Shown one piece after another: positions 1 through 13,860 of a DNA stretch of 64,000 nucleotides; the first letter of the stretch is position 1; each line of letters starts with the position of its first letter. The stretch covers positions 7,663,169-7,727,168 of the forward strand of contig OZ038439.1 of assembly GCA_964036275.1 (NCBI GenBank). Direction: 5' to 3'. This DNA comes from Litoditis marina. Lineage: Eukaryota; Nematoda; Chromadorea; Rhabditida; Rhabditidae. A program made the position numbers and the translations under genes. The notes beneath the pieces were generated by a model. That model was not told where the DNA came from, searched no databases, and saw only the letters and a program-made list of their open reading frames with translations.

Positions 1-2490
1 CCTCGTGTTCTAACTAGTCAGAAAAACTAGGTTTTGTTTTAACAAATTGAAACATGTTCGAACAATTGATCTCATCTACAAGGCAAAGTGACCTTCTCAC
101 AAATACCAACTTTGCCCAACGTGAAGTTATGACAGAAAAACCAACATATTTGAATTCCTCGTGTTCTAACTAGTCAGAAAAACTAGGTTTTGTTTTAACA
201 AATTGAAACATGTTCGAACAATTGATCTCATCTACAAGGCAAAGTGACCTTCTCAATAATACCAACTTTGCCCAACGTGAAGTTATGACAGTAAAACCAA
301 CATATTTGAATTCCTCGTGTTCTAACTAGTCAGAAAAACTAGGTTTTGTTTTAACAAATTGAAACATGTTCGAACAATTGATCTCATCTACTAGGCAAAG
401 TGACCTGCTCAATAATACCAACTTTGCCCCACGTGAAGTTATGGCAGTAAAACCAACATATTTGAATTCCTCGTGTTCTAACTAGTCAGAAAAACTAGGT
501 TTTGTTTTAACAAATTGAAACATGTTCGAACAATTGATCTCATCTACAAGGCAAGGTGACCTTCTCAATAATACCAACTTTGCCCAACGTGAAGTTATGG
601 CAGTAAAACCAACATATTTGAATTCCTCGTGTTCTAACTAGTCAGAAAAACTAGGTTTAATTTAAATAAGTTGAAACATGTTCGAATAATTGATTTCATC
701 TACAAGGCAAAGTGACCTTCTCAATAATACCAACTTTGCCCAACGTGAAGTTATGGCAGTAAAACCAACATATTTGAATTCCTCGTGCTCTAACTAGTCA
801 GAAAAACTAGGTTTTGTTTTAACAAATTGAAACATGTTCGAACAATTGATCTCATCTACTAGGCAAAGTGACCTGCTCAATAATACCAACTTTGCCCAAC
901 GTGAAGTTATGGCAGTAAAACCAACATATTTGAATTCTTCGTGTTCTAACTAGTCAGAAAAACTAGGTTTTGTTTTAACAAATTGAAACATGTTCGAACA
1001 ATTGATCTCATCTACAAGGCAAAGTGACCTTCTCAATAATACCAACTTTGCTCAACGTGAAGTTATGGCAGTAAAACCAACATATTTGAATTCCTCGTGT
1101 TCTAATTAGTCAGAAAAACTAGGTTTTGTTTCAACTAATTGAAACATGTTCGAACAATTGATCTTATCTACAAGGCAAAGTGACCTTCTCAATAATACCA
1201 ACTTTGCCCAACGTGAAGTTATGGCAGTAAAACCAACATATTTGGATTCCTCGTGTTCTAACTAATCAGAAACACTAGGTTTTGTTTCAACTAATTGAAA
1301 CATGTTCGAACAATTGATCTTATCTACAAGGCAAAGTGACCTTCTCAATAATACCAACTTTGCCCAACGTGAAGTTATGGCAGTAAAACCAACATATTTG
1401 AATTCCTCGTGTTCTAATTAATCAGAAAAACTAGGTTTTGTTTCAACTAATTGAAACATGTTCGAACAATTGATCTTATCTACAAGGCAAAGTGACCTTC
1501 TCAATAATACCAACTTTGCCCAACGTGAAGTTATGGCAGTAAAACCAACATATTTGGATTCCTCGTGTTCTAACTAATCAGAAAAACTAGGTTTTGTTTC
1601 AACTAATTGAAACATGTTCGAACAATTGATCTTATCTACAAGGCAAAGTGACCTTCTCAATAATACCAACTTTGCCCAACGTGAAGTTATGGCAGTAAAA
1701 CCAACATGTTTGAATTCCTCGTGTTCTAATTAGTCAGAAAAACTAGGTTTTGTTTCAACTAATTGAAACATGTTCGAACAATTGATCTTATCTACAAGGC
1801 AAAGTGACCTTCTCAATAATACCAACTTTGCCCAACGTGAAGTTATGGCAGTAAAACCAACATATTTGGATTCCTCGTGTTCTAACTAATCAGAAAAACT
1901 AGGTTTTGTTTCAACTAATTGAAACATGTTCGAACAATTGATCTTATCTACAAGGCAAAGTGACCTTCTCAATAATACCAACTTTGCCCAACGTGAAGTT
2001 ATGGCAGTAAAACCAACATATTTGAATTCCTCGTGTTCTAATTAGTCAGAAAAACTAGGTTTTGTTCCAACTAAATGAAACATGTTCGAACAATTGATCT
2101 TATCTACAAGGCAAAGTGACCTTCTCAATAATACCAACTTTGCCCAACGTGAAGTTATGGCAGTAAAACCAACATATTTGAATTCCTCGTGTTCTAATTA
2201 GTCAGAAAAACTAGGTTTTGTTTCAACTAATTGAAACATGTTCGAATAATTGATCTCATCTACTAGGCAAAGTGACCTTCTCGATAATACCAACTTTGCC
2301 CAACGTGAAGTTATGGCAGTAAAACCAACATATTTGAATTCCTCGTGTTCTAACTAGTCAGAAAAACTAGGTTTTGTTTTAACAAATTGAAACATGTTCG
2401 AACAATTGATCTCATCTACTAGGCAAAGTGACCTTCTCAATAATACCAACTTTGCCCAACGTGAAGTTATGGCAGTAAAACCAACATATT

Positions 2491-5400
2491 TGAATCCCTC
2501 GTGTTCTAACTAGTCAGAAAAACTAGGTTTTGTTTTAACAAATTGAAACATGTTCGAACAATTGATCTCATCTACTAGGCAAAGTGACCTGCTCAATAAT
2601 ACCAACTTTGCCCAACGTGAAGTTATGGCAGTAAAACCAGCATATTTGAATTCTTCGTGTTCTAACTAGTCAGAAAAACTAGGTTTTGTTTTAACAAATT
2701 GAAACATGTTCGAACAATTGATCTCATCTACAAGGCAAAGTGACCTTCTCAATAATACCAACTTTGCCCAACGTGAAGTTATGGCAGTAAAACCAACATA
2801 TTTGAATTCCTCGTGTTCTAATTAGTCAGAAAAACTAGGTTTTGTTTCAACTAATTGAAACATGTTCGAATAATTGATCTCATCTACTAGGCAAAGTGAC
2901 CTTCTCAATAATACCAACTTTGCCCAACGTGAAGTTATGGCAGTAAAACCAACATATTTGAATTCCTCGTGTTCTAACTAGTCAGAAAAACTAGGTTTTG
3001 TTTTAACAAATTGAAACATGTTCGAACAATTGATCTCATCTACTAGGCAAAGTGACCTTCTCAATAATACCAACTTTGCCCAACGTGAAGTTATGGCAGT
3101 AAAACCAACATATTTGAATTCCTCGTGTTCTAACTAGTCAGAAAAACTAGGTTTTGTTTTAACAAATTGAAACATGTTCGAACAATTGATCTCATCTACT
3201 AGGCAAAGTGACCTGCTCAATAATACCAACTTTGCCCAACGTGAAGTTATGGCAGTAAAACCAACATATTTGAATTCCTCGTGTTCTAACTAGTCAGAAA
3301 AACTAGGTTTTGTTTTAACAAATTGAAACATGTTCGAACAATTGATCTCATCTACTAGGCAAAGTGACCTTCTCAATAATACCAACTTTGCCCAACGTGA
3401 AGTTATGGCAGTAAAACCAACATATTTGAATTCCTCGTGTTCTAACTAGTCAGAAAAACTAGGTTTTGTTTTAACAAATTGAAACATGTTCGAACAATTG
3501 ATCTCATCTACTAGGCAAAGTGACCTGCTCAATAATACCAACTTTGCCCAACGTGAAGTTATGGCAGTAAAACCAGCATATTTGAATTCTTCGTGTTCTA
3601 ACTAGTCAGAAAAACTAGGTTTTGTTTTAACAAATTGAAACATGTTCGAACAATTGATCTCATCTACAAGGCAAAGTGACCTTCTCAATAATACCAACTT
3701 TGCCCAACGTGAAGTTATGGCAGTAAAACCAACATATTTGAATTCCTCGTGTTCTAATTAGTCAGAAAAACTAGGTTTTGTTTCAACTAATTGAAACATG
3801 TTCGAATAATTGATCTCATCTACTAGGCAAAGTGACCTTCTCAATAATACCAACTTTGCCCAACGTGAAGTTATGGCAGTAAAACCAACATATTTGAATT
3901 CCTCGTGTTCTAACTAGTCAGAAAAACTAGGTTTTGTTTTAACAAATTGAAACATGTTCGAACAATTGATCTCATCTACTAGGCAAAGTGACCTTCTCAA
4001 TAATACCAACTTTGCCCAACGTGAAGTTATGGCAGTAAAACCAACATATTTGAATTCCTCGTGTTCTAACTAGTCAGAAAAACTAGGTTTTGTTTTAACA
4101 AATTGAAACATGTTCGAACAATTGATCTCATCTACTAGGCAAAGTGACCTGCTCAATAATACCAACTTTGCCCAACGTGAAGTTATGGCAGTAAAACCAA
4201 CATATTTGAATTCCTCGTGTTCTAACTAGTCAGAAAAACTAGGTTTTGTTTTAACAAATTGAAACTTGTTCGAACAATTGATCTCATCTACAAGGCAAAG
4301 TGACCTTCTCAATAATACCAACTTTGCCCAACGTGAAGTTATGGCAGTAAAACCAACATATTTGAATTCCTCGTGTTCTAACTAGTCAGAAAAACTGGGT
4401 TTTGTTTTAACAAATTGAAACATGTTCGAACAATTGATCTCATCTACAAGGCAAAGTGACCTTCTCAATAATACCAACTTTGCCCAACGTGAAGTTATGG
4501 CAGTAAAACCAACATATTTGAATTCCTCGTGTTCTAACTAATCAGAAAAACTAGGTTTTGTTTTAACAAATTGAAACATGTTCGAACAATTGATCTCATC
4601 TACTAGGCAAAGTGACCTTCTCAATAATACCAACTTTGCCCAACGTGAAGTTATGGCAGTAAAACCAACATATTTGAATTCCTCGTGTTCTAACTAGTCA
4701 GAAAAACTAGGTTTTGTTTTAACAAATTGAAACATGTTCGAACAATTGATCTCATCTACTAGGCAAAGTGACCTGCTCAATAATACCAACTTTGCCCAAC
4801 GTGAAGTTATGGCAGTAAAACCAACATATTTGAATCCCTCGTGTTCTAACTAGTCAGAAAAACTAGGTTTTGTTTTAACAAATTGAAACATGTTCGAACA
4901 ATTGATCTCATCTACTAGGCAAAGTGACCTGCTCAATAATACCAACTTTGCCCAACGTGAAGTTATGGCAGTAAAACCAGCATATTTGAATTCTTCGTGT
5001 TCTAACTAGTCAGAAAAACTAGGTTTTGTTTTAACAAATTGAAACATGTTCGAACAATTGATCTCATCTACAAGGCAAAGTGACCTTCTCAATAATACCA
5101 ACTTTGCCCAACGTGAAGTTATGGCAGTAAAACCAACATATTTGAATTCCTCGTGTTCTAATTAGTCAGAAAAACTAGGTTTTGTTTCAACTAATTGAAA
5201 CATGTTCGAATAATTGATCTCATCTACTAGGCAAAGTGACCTTCTCAATAATACCAACTTTGCCCAACGTGAAGTTATGGCAGTAAAACCAACATATTTG
5301 AATTCCTCGTGTTCTAACTAGTCAGAAAAACTAGGTTTTGTTTTAACAAATTGAAACATGTTCGAACAATTGATCTCATCTACTAGGCAAAGTGACCTTC

Positions 5401-7020
5401 TCAATAATACCAACTTTGCCCAACGTGAAGTTATGGCAGTAAAACCAACATATTTGAATTCCTCGTGTTCTAACTAGTCAGAAAAACTAGGTTTTGTTTT
5501 AACAAATTGAAACATGTTCGAACAATTGATCTCATCTACTAGGCAAAGTGACCTGCTCAATAATACCAACTTTGCCCAACGTGAAGTTATGGCAGTAAAA
5601 CCAACATATTTGAATTCCTCGTGTTCTAACTAGTCAGAAAAACTAGGTTTTGTTTTAACAAATTGAAACATGTTCGAACAATTGATCTCATCTACTAGGC
5701 AAAGTGACCTTCTCAATAATACCAACTTTGCCCAACGTGAAGTTATGGCAGTAAAACCAACATATTTGAATTCCTCGTGTTCTAACTAGTCAGAAAAACT
5801 AGGTTTTGTTTTAACAAATTGAAACATGTTCGAACAATTGATCTCATCTACTAGGCAAAGTGACCTGCTCAATAATACCAACTTTGCCCAACGTGAAGTT
5901 ATGGCAGTAAAACCAGCATATTTGAATTCTTCGTGTTCTAACTAGTCAGAAAAACTAGGTTTTGTTTTAACAAATTGAAACATGTTCGAACAATTGATCT
6001 CATCTACAAGGCAAAGTGACCTTCTCAATAATACCAACTTTGCCCAACGTGAAGTTATGGCAGTAAAACCAACATATTTGAATTCCTCGTGTTCTAATTA
6101 GTCAGAAAAACTAGGTTTTGTTTCAACTAATTGAAACATGTTCGAATAATTGATCTCATCTACTAGGCAAAGTGACCTTCTCAATAATACCAACTTTGCC
6201 CAACGTGAAGTTATGGCAGTAAAACCAACATATTTGAATTCCTCGTGTTCTAACTAGTCAGAAAAACTAGGTTTTGTTTTAACAAATTGAAACATGTTCG
6301 AACAATTGATCTCATCTACTAGGCAAAGTGACCTTCTCAATAATACCAACTTTGCCCAACGTGAAGTTATGGCAGTAAAACCAACATATTTGAATTCCTC
6401 GTGTTCTAACTAGTCAGAAAAACTAGGTTTTGTTTTAACAAATTGAAACATGTTCGAACAATTGATCTCATCTACTAGGCAAAGTGACCTGCTCAATAAT
6501 ACCAACTTTGCCCAACGTGAAGTTATGGCAGTAAAACCAACATATTTGAATTCCTCGTGTTCTAACTAGTCAGAAAAACTAGGTTTTGTTTTAACAAATT
6601 GAAACATGTTCGAACAATTGATCTCATCTACTAGGCAAAGTGACCTTCTCAATAATACCAACTTTGCCCAACGTGAAGTTATGGCAGTAAAACCAACATA
6701 TTTGAATTCCTCGTGTTCTAACTAGTCAGAAAAACTAGGTTTTGTTTCAACAAATTGAAACATGTTCGAACAATTGATCTCATCTACTAGGCAAAGTGAC
6801 CTGCTCAATAATACCAACTTTGCCCAACGTGAAGTTATGGCAGTAAAACCAGCATATTTGAATTCTTCGTGTTCTAACTAGTCAGAAAAACTAGGTTTTG
6901 TTTTAACAAATTGAAACATGTTCGAACAATTGATCTCATCTACAAGGCAAAGTGACCTTCTCAATAATACCAACTTTGCCCAACGTGAAGTTATGGCAGT
7001 AAAACCAACATATTTGAATT
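2491..7020. repeat. Higher-order repeats, 6- and 9-unit blocks
   Basis: A marked unit with CCAGCATATTTGAATTCTTCG recurs with the first base of its CATATTT at 2641, 3577, 4981, 5917 and 6853. The spacings are 936, 1404, 936 and 936 bp, which are 6, 9, 6 and 6 units. A second marker, GAATCCCTCG, recurs 2340 bp (15 units) apart near 2491 and 4831. Blocks of several units have therefore been duplicated together. The repeats are close to identical over hundreds of bases, which suggests recent copying. Confidence 0.9.
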
Positions 7021-9360
7021 CCTCGTGTTCTAATTAGTCAGAAAAACTAGGTTTTGTTTTAACTAATTGAAACATGTTCGAACAATTGATCTTATCTACA
7101 AGGCAAAGTGACCTTCTCAATAATACCAACTTTGCCCAACGTGAAGTTATGGCAGTAAAACCAACACATTTGAATTCCTCGTGTTCTAACTAGTCAGAAA
7201 AACTAGGTTTTGTTTCAACTAATTGAAACATGTTCGAACAATTGATCTTATCTACAAGGCAAAGTGACCTTCTCAATAATACCAACTTTGCCCAACGTGA
7301 AGTTATGGCAGTAAAACCAACATATTTGAATTCCTCGTGTTCTAATTAGTCAGAAAAACTAGGTTTTGTTTCAACTAATTGAAACATGTTCGAACAATTG
7401 ATCTTATCTACAAGGCAAAGTGACCTTCTCAATAATACCAACTTTGCCCAACGTGAAGTTATGGCAGTAAAACCAACATATTTGAATTCCTCGTGTTCTA
7501 ACTAGTCAGAAAAACTAGGTTTTGTTTTAACAAATTGAAACTTGTTCGAACAATTGATCTCATCTACAAGGCAAAGTGACCTTCTCAATAATACCAACTT
7601 TGCCCAACGTGAAGTTATGGCAGTAAAACCAACATATTTGAATTCCTCGTGTTCTAACTAGTCAGAAAAACTGGGTTTTGTTTTAACAAATTGAAACATG
7701 TTCGAACAATTGATCTCATCTACAAGGCAAAGTGACCTTCTCAATAATACCAACTTTGCCCAACGTGAAGTTATGGCAGTAAAACCAACATATTTGAATT
7801 CCTCGTGTTCTAACTAATCAGAAAAACTAGGTTTTGTTTTAACAAATTGAAACATGTTCGAACAATTGATCTCATCTACTAGGCAAAGTGACCTGCTCAA
7901 TAATACCAACTTTGCCCAACGTGAAGTTATGGCAGTAAAACCAACATATTTGAATTCCTCGTGTTCTAACTAGTCAGAAAAACTAGGTTTTGTTTTAACA
8001 AATTGAAACTTGTTCGAACAATTGATCTCATCTACAAGGCAAAGTGACCTTCTCAATAATACCAACTTTGCCCAACGTGAAGTTATGGCAGTAAAACCAA
8101 CATATTTGAATTCCTCGTGTTCTAACTAGTCAGAAAAACTGGGTTTTGTTTTAACAAATTGAAACATGTTCGAACAATTGATCTCATCTACAAGGCAAAG
8201 TGACCTTCTCAATAATACCAACTTTGCCCAACGTGAAGTTATGGCAGTAAAACCAACATATTTGAATTCCTCGTGTTCTAACTAATCAGAAAAACTAGGT
8301 TTTGTTTTAACAAATTGAAACATGTTCGAACAATTGATCTCATCTACTAGGCAAAGTGACCTTCTCAATAATACCAACTTTGCCCAACGTGAAGTTATGG
8401 CAGTAAAACCAACATATTTGAATTCCTCGTGTTCTAACTAGTCAGAAAAACTAGGTTTTGTTTTAACAAATTGAAACTTGTTCGAACAATTGATCTCATC
8501 TACAAGGCAAAGTGACCTTCTCAATAATACCAACTTTGCCCAACGTGAAGTTATGGCAGTAAAACCAACATATTTGAATTCCTCGTGTTCTAACTAGTCA
8601 GAAAAACTGGGTTTTGTTTTAACAAATTGAAACATGTTCGAACAATTGATCTCATCTACAAGGCAAAGTGACCTTCTCAATAATACCAACTTTGCCCAAC
8701 GTGAAGTTATGGCAGTAAAACCAACATATTTGAATTCCTCGTGTTCTAACTAATCAGAAAAACTAGGTTTTGTTTTAACAAATTGAAACATGTTCGAACA
8801 ATTGATCTCATCTACTAGGCAAAGTGACCTTCTCAATAATACCAACTTTGCCCAACGTGAAGTTATGGCAGTAAAACCAACATATTTGAATTCCTCGTGT
8901 TCTAACTAGTCAGAAAAACTAGGTTTTGTTTTAACAAATTGAAACATGTTCGAACAATTGATCTCATCTACTAGGCAAAGTGACCTGCTCAATAATACCA
9001 ACTTTGCCCAACGTGAAGTTATGGCAGTAAAACCAACATATTTGAATTTCTCGTGTTCTAACTAGTCAGAAAAACTAGGTTTTGTTTTAACAAATTGAAA
9101 CATGTTCGAACAATTGATCTCATCTACTAGGCAAAGTGACCTGCTCAATAATACCAACTTCGCCCAACGTGAAGTTATGGCAGTAAAACCAACATATTTG
9201 AATTCCTCGTGTTCTAACTAGTCAGAAAAACTAGGTTTTGTTTTAACAAATTGAAACATGTTCGAACAATTGATCTCATCTACAAGGCAAAGTGACCTGC
9301 TCAATAATACCAACTTTGCCCAACGTGAAGTTATGGCAGTAAAACCAACATATTTGAATT

Positions 9361-12300
9361 TCTCGTGTTCTAACTAGTCAAAAAAACTAGGTTTTGTTTT
9401 AACAAATTGAAACATGTTCGAACAATTGATCTCATCTACAAGGCAAAGTGACCTTCTCAAAAATACCAACTTTGCCCAACGTGAAGTTATGGCAGTAAAA
9501 CCAACATATTTGAATTCCTCGTGTTCTTATTAGTCAGAAAAACTAGGTTTTGTTTTAACAAATTGAAACATGTTCGAACAATTGATCTCATCTACTAGGC
9601 AAAGTGACCTGCTCAATAATACCAACTTCGCCCAACGTGAAGTTATGGCAGTAAAACCAACATATTTGAATTCCTCGTGTTCTAACTAGTCAGAAAAACT
9701 AGGTTTTGTTTTAACAAATTGAAACATGTTCGAACAATTGATCTCATCTACAAGGCAAAGTGACCTGCTCAAAAATACCAACTTTGCCCAACGTGAAGTT
9801 ATGGCAGTAAAACCAACATATTTGAATTCCTCGTGTTCTAACTAGTCAGAAAAACTAGGTTTTGTTTTAACAAATTGAAACATGTTCGAACAATTGATCT
9901 CATCTACTAGGCAAAGTGACCTGCTCAATAATACCAACTTTGCCCAACGTGAAGTTATGGCAGTAAAACCAACATATTTGAATTTCTCGTGTTCTAACTA
10001 GTCAGAAAAACTAGGTTTTGTTTTAACAAATTGAAACATGTTCGAACAATTGATCTCATCTACTAGGCAAAGTGACCTGCTCAATAATACCAACTTCGCC
10101 CAACGTGAAGTTATGGCAGTAAAACCAACATATTTGAATTCCTCGTGTTCTAACTAGTCAGAAAAACTAGGTTTTGTTTTAACAAATTGAAACATGTTCG
10201 AACAATTGATCTCATCTACAAGGCAAAGTGACCTGCTCAATAATACCAACTTTGCCCAACGTGAAGTTATGGCAGTAAAACCAACATATTTGAATTTCTC
10301 GTGTTCTAACTAGTCAAAAAAACTAGGTTTTGTTTTAACAAATTGAAACATGTTCGAACAATTGATCTCATCTACAAGGCAAAGTGACCTTCTCAAAAAT
10401 ACCAACTTTGCCCAACGTGAAGTTATGGCAGTAAAACCAACATATTTGAATTTCTCGTGTTCTTATTAGTCAGAAAAACTAGGTTTTGTTTTAACAAATT
10501 GAAACATGTTCGAACAATTGATCTCATCTACTAGGCAAAGTGACCTGCTCAATAATACCAACTTCGCCCAACGTGAAGTTATGGCAGTAAAACCAACATA
10601 TTTGAATTCCTCGTGTTCTAACTAGTCAGAAAAACTAGGTTTTGTTTTAACAAATTGAAACATGTTCGAACAATTGATCTCATCTACAAGGCAAAGTGAC
10701 CTGCTCAAAAATACCAACTTTGCCCAACGTGAAGTTATGGCAGTAAAACCAACATATTTGAATTCCTCGTGTTCTTATTAGTCAGAAAAACTAGGTTTTG
10801 TTTGAATAAGTTAAAACATGTTCGAACAATTGATCTCATCTACAAGGCAAAGTGACCTGCTCAAAAATACCAACTTTGCCCAACGTGAAGTTATGGCAGT
10901 AAAACCAACATATTTGAATTCCTCGTGTTCTTATTAGTCAGAAAAACTAGGTTTTGTTTGAATAAGTTAAAACATGTTCGAACAATTGATCTCATCTACA
11001 AGGCAAAGTGACCTTCTCAATAATACCAACTTTGCCCAACGTGAAGTTATGGCAGTAAAACCAACATATTTGAATTCCTCGTGTTCTAACTAGTCAGAAA
11101 AACTAGGTTTTGTTTTAACAAATTGAAACATGTCCGAACAATTGATCTCATCTACTAGGCAAAGTGACCTGCTCAATAATACCAACTTTGCCCAACGTGA
11201 AGTTATGGCAGTAAAACCAACATATTTGAATTCCTCGTGTTCTTATTAGTCAGAAAAACTAGGTTTTGTTTGAATAAGTTAAAACATGTTCGAACAATTG
11301 ATCTCATCTACAAGGCAAAGTGACCTGCTCAATAATACCAACTTTGCCCAACGTGAAGTTATGGCAGTAAAACCAACATATTTGAATTTCTCGTGTTCTT
11401 ATTAGTCAGAAAAACTAGGTTTTGTTTTAACAAATTGAAACATGTTCGAACAATTGATCTCATCTACTAGGCAAAGTGACCTGCTCAATAATACCAACTT
11501 CGCCCAACGTGAAGTTATGGCAGTAAAACCAACATATTTGAATTCCTCGTGTTCTAACTAGTCAGAAAAACTAGGTTTTGTTTTAACAAATTGAAACATG
11601 TTCCAACAATTGATCTCATCTACAAGGCAAAGTGACCTGCTCAAAAATACCAACTTTGCCCAACGTGAAGTTATGGCAGTAAAACCAACATATTTGAATT
11701 CCTCGTGTTCTTATTAGTCAGAAAAACTAGGTTTTGTTTGAATAAGTTAAAACATGTTCGAACAATTGATCTCATCTACAAGGCAAAGTGACCTGCTCAA
11801 AAATACCAACTTTGCCCAACGTGAAGTTATGGCAGTAAAACCAACATATTTGAATTCCTCGTGTTCTTATTAGTCAGAAAAACTAGGTTTTGTTTGAATA
11901 AGTTAAAACATGTTCGAACAATTGATCTCATCTACAAGGCAAAGTGACCTTCTCAATAATACCAACTTTGCCCAACGTGAAGTTATGGCAGTAAAACCAA
12001 CATATTTGAATTCCTCGTGTTCTAACTAGTCAGAAAAACTAGGTTTTGTTTTAACAAATTGAAACATGTCCGAACAATTGATCTCATCTACTAGGCAAAG
12101 TGACCTGCTCAATAATACCAACTTTGCCCAACGTGAAGTTATGGCAGTAAAACCAACATATTTGAATTCCTCGTGTTCTTATTAGTCAGAAAAACTAGGT
12201 TTTGTTTGAATAAGTTAAAACATGTTCGAACAATTGATCTCATCTACAAGGCAAAGTGACCTGCTCAATAATACCAACTTTGCCCAACGTGAAGTTATGG

Positions 12301-13860
12301 CAGTAAAACCAACATATTTGAATTTCTCGTGTTCTAACTAGTCAGAAAAACTAGGTTTTGTTTTAACAAATTGAAACATGTTCGAACAATTGATCTCATC
12401 TACAAGGCAAAGTGACCTGCTCAATAATACCAACTTTGCCCAACGTGAAGTTATGGCAGCAAAACCAACATATTTGAATTCTTCGTTTTCTGATTAGTCA
12501 GAAAAACTAGGTTTTGTTTGAATAAGTTGAAACATGTTCGAACAATTGATCTCATCTACAAGGCAAAGTGACCTGCTCAATAATACCAACTTTGCCCAAC
12601 GTGAAGTTATGGCAGTAAAACCAACATATTTGAATTTCTCGTGTTCTAACTAGTCAGAAAAACTAGGTTTTGTTTTAACAAATTGAAACATGTTCGAACA
12701 ATTGATCTCATCTACAAGGCAAAGTGACCTTCTCAATAATACCAACTTTGCCCAACGTGAAGTTATGGCAAAAAAACAACATATTTGAATTCCTCGTGTT
12801 CTAACTAGTCAGAAAAACTAGGTTTTGTTTCAACAAATTGAAACATGTTCGAACAATTGATCTCATCTACAAGGCAAAGTGACCTTCTCAATAATACCAA
12901 CTTTGCCCAACGTGAAGTTATGGCAGAAAAAACAACATATTTGAATTCCTCGTGTTCTAACTAGTCAGAAAAACTAGGTTTTGTTTCAACTAATTGAAAC
13001 ATGTTCGAACAATTGATCTTATCTACAAGGCAAAGTGACCTTCTCAATAATACCAACTTTGCCCAACGTGAAGTTATGGCAGTAAAACCAACATATTTGA
13101 ATTCCTCGTGTTCTAACTAGTCAGAAAAACTAGGTTTTGTTTTAACAAATTGAAACATGTTCGAACAATTGATCTCATCTACTAGGCAAAGTGACCTGCT
13201 CAATAATACCAACTTTGCCCAACGTGAAGTTATGGCAGTAAAACCAACATATTTGAATTTCTCGTGTTCTAACTAGTCAGAAAAACTAGGTTTTGTTTTA
13301 ACAAATTGAAACATGTTCGAACAATTGATCTCATCTACTAGGCAAAGTGACCTGCTCAATAATACCAACTTCGCCCAACGTGAAGTTATGGCAGTAAAAC
13401 CAACATATTTGAATTCCTCGTGTTCTAACTAGTCAGAAAAACTAGGTTTTGTTTTAACAAATTGAAACATGTTCGAACAATTGATCTCATCTACAAGGCA
13501 AAGTGACCTGCTCAATAATACCAACTTTGCCCAACGTGAAGTTATGGCAGTAAAACCAACATATTTGAATTTCTCGTGTTCTAACTAGTCAAAAAAACTA
13601 GGTTTTGTTTTAACAAATTGAAACATGTTCGAACAATTGATCTCATCTACAAGGCAAAGTGACCTTCTCAAAAATACCAACTTTGCCCAACGTGAAGTTA
13701 TGGCAGTAAAACCAACATATTTGAATTTCTCGTGTTCTTATTAGTCAGAAAAACTAGGTTTTGTTTTAACAAATTGAAACATGTTCGAACAATTGATCTC
13801 ATCTACTAGGCAAAGTGACCTGCTCAATAATACCAACTTCGCCCAACGTGAAGTTATGGC
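9361..13860. repeat. Higher-order repeats: 6-unit copy and 21-unit segmental copy
   Basis: A unit with GTCAAAAAAACTAG (G to A within the usual GTCAGAAAAAC) begins at 9361, 10297 and 13572. The first spacing is 936 bp (6 units). The second is 3275 bp, which is 21 units minus one base; the missing base is explained by a one-base deletion in the unit near 12771. The flanking units carry the same variants in the same order, so the copied block is several kilobases long. Confidence 0.85.
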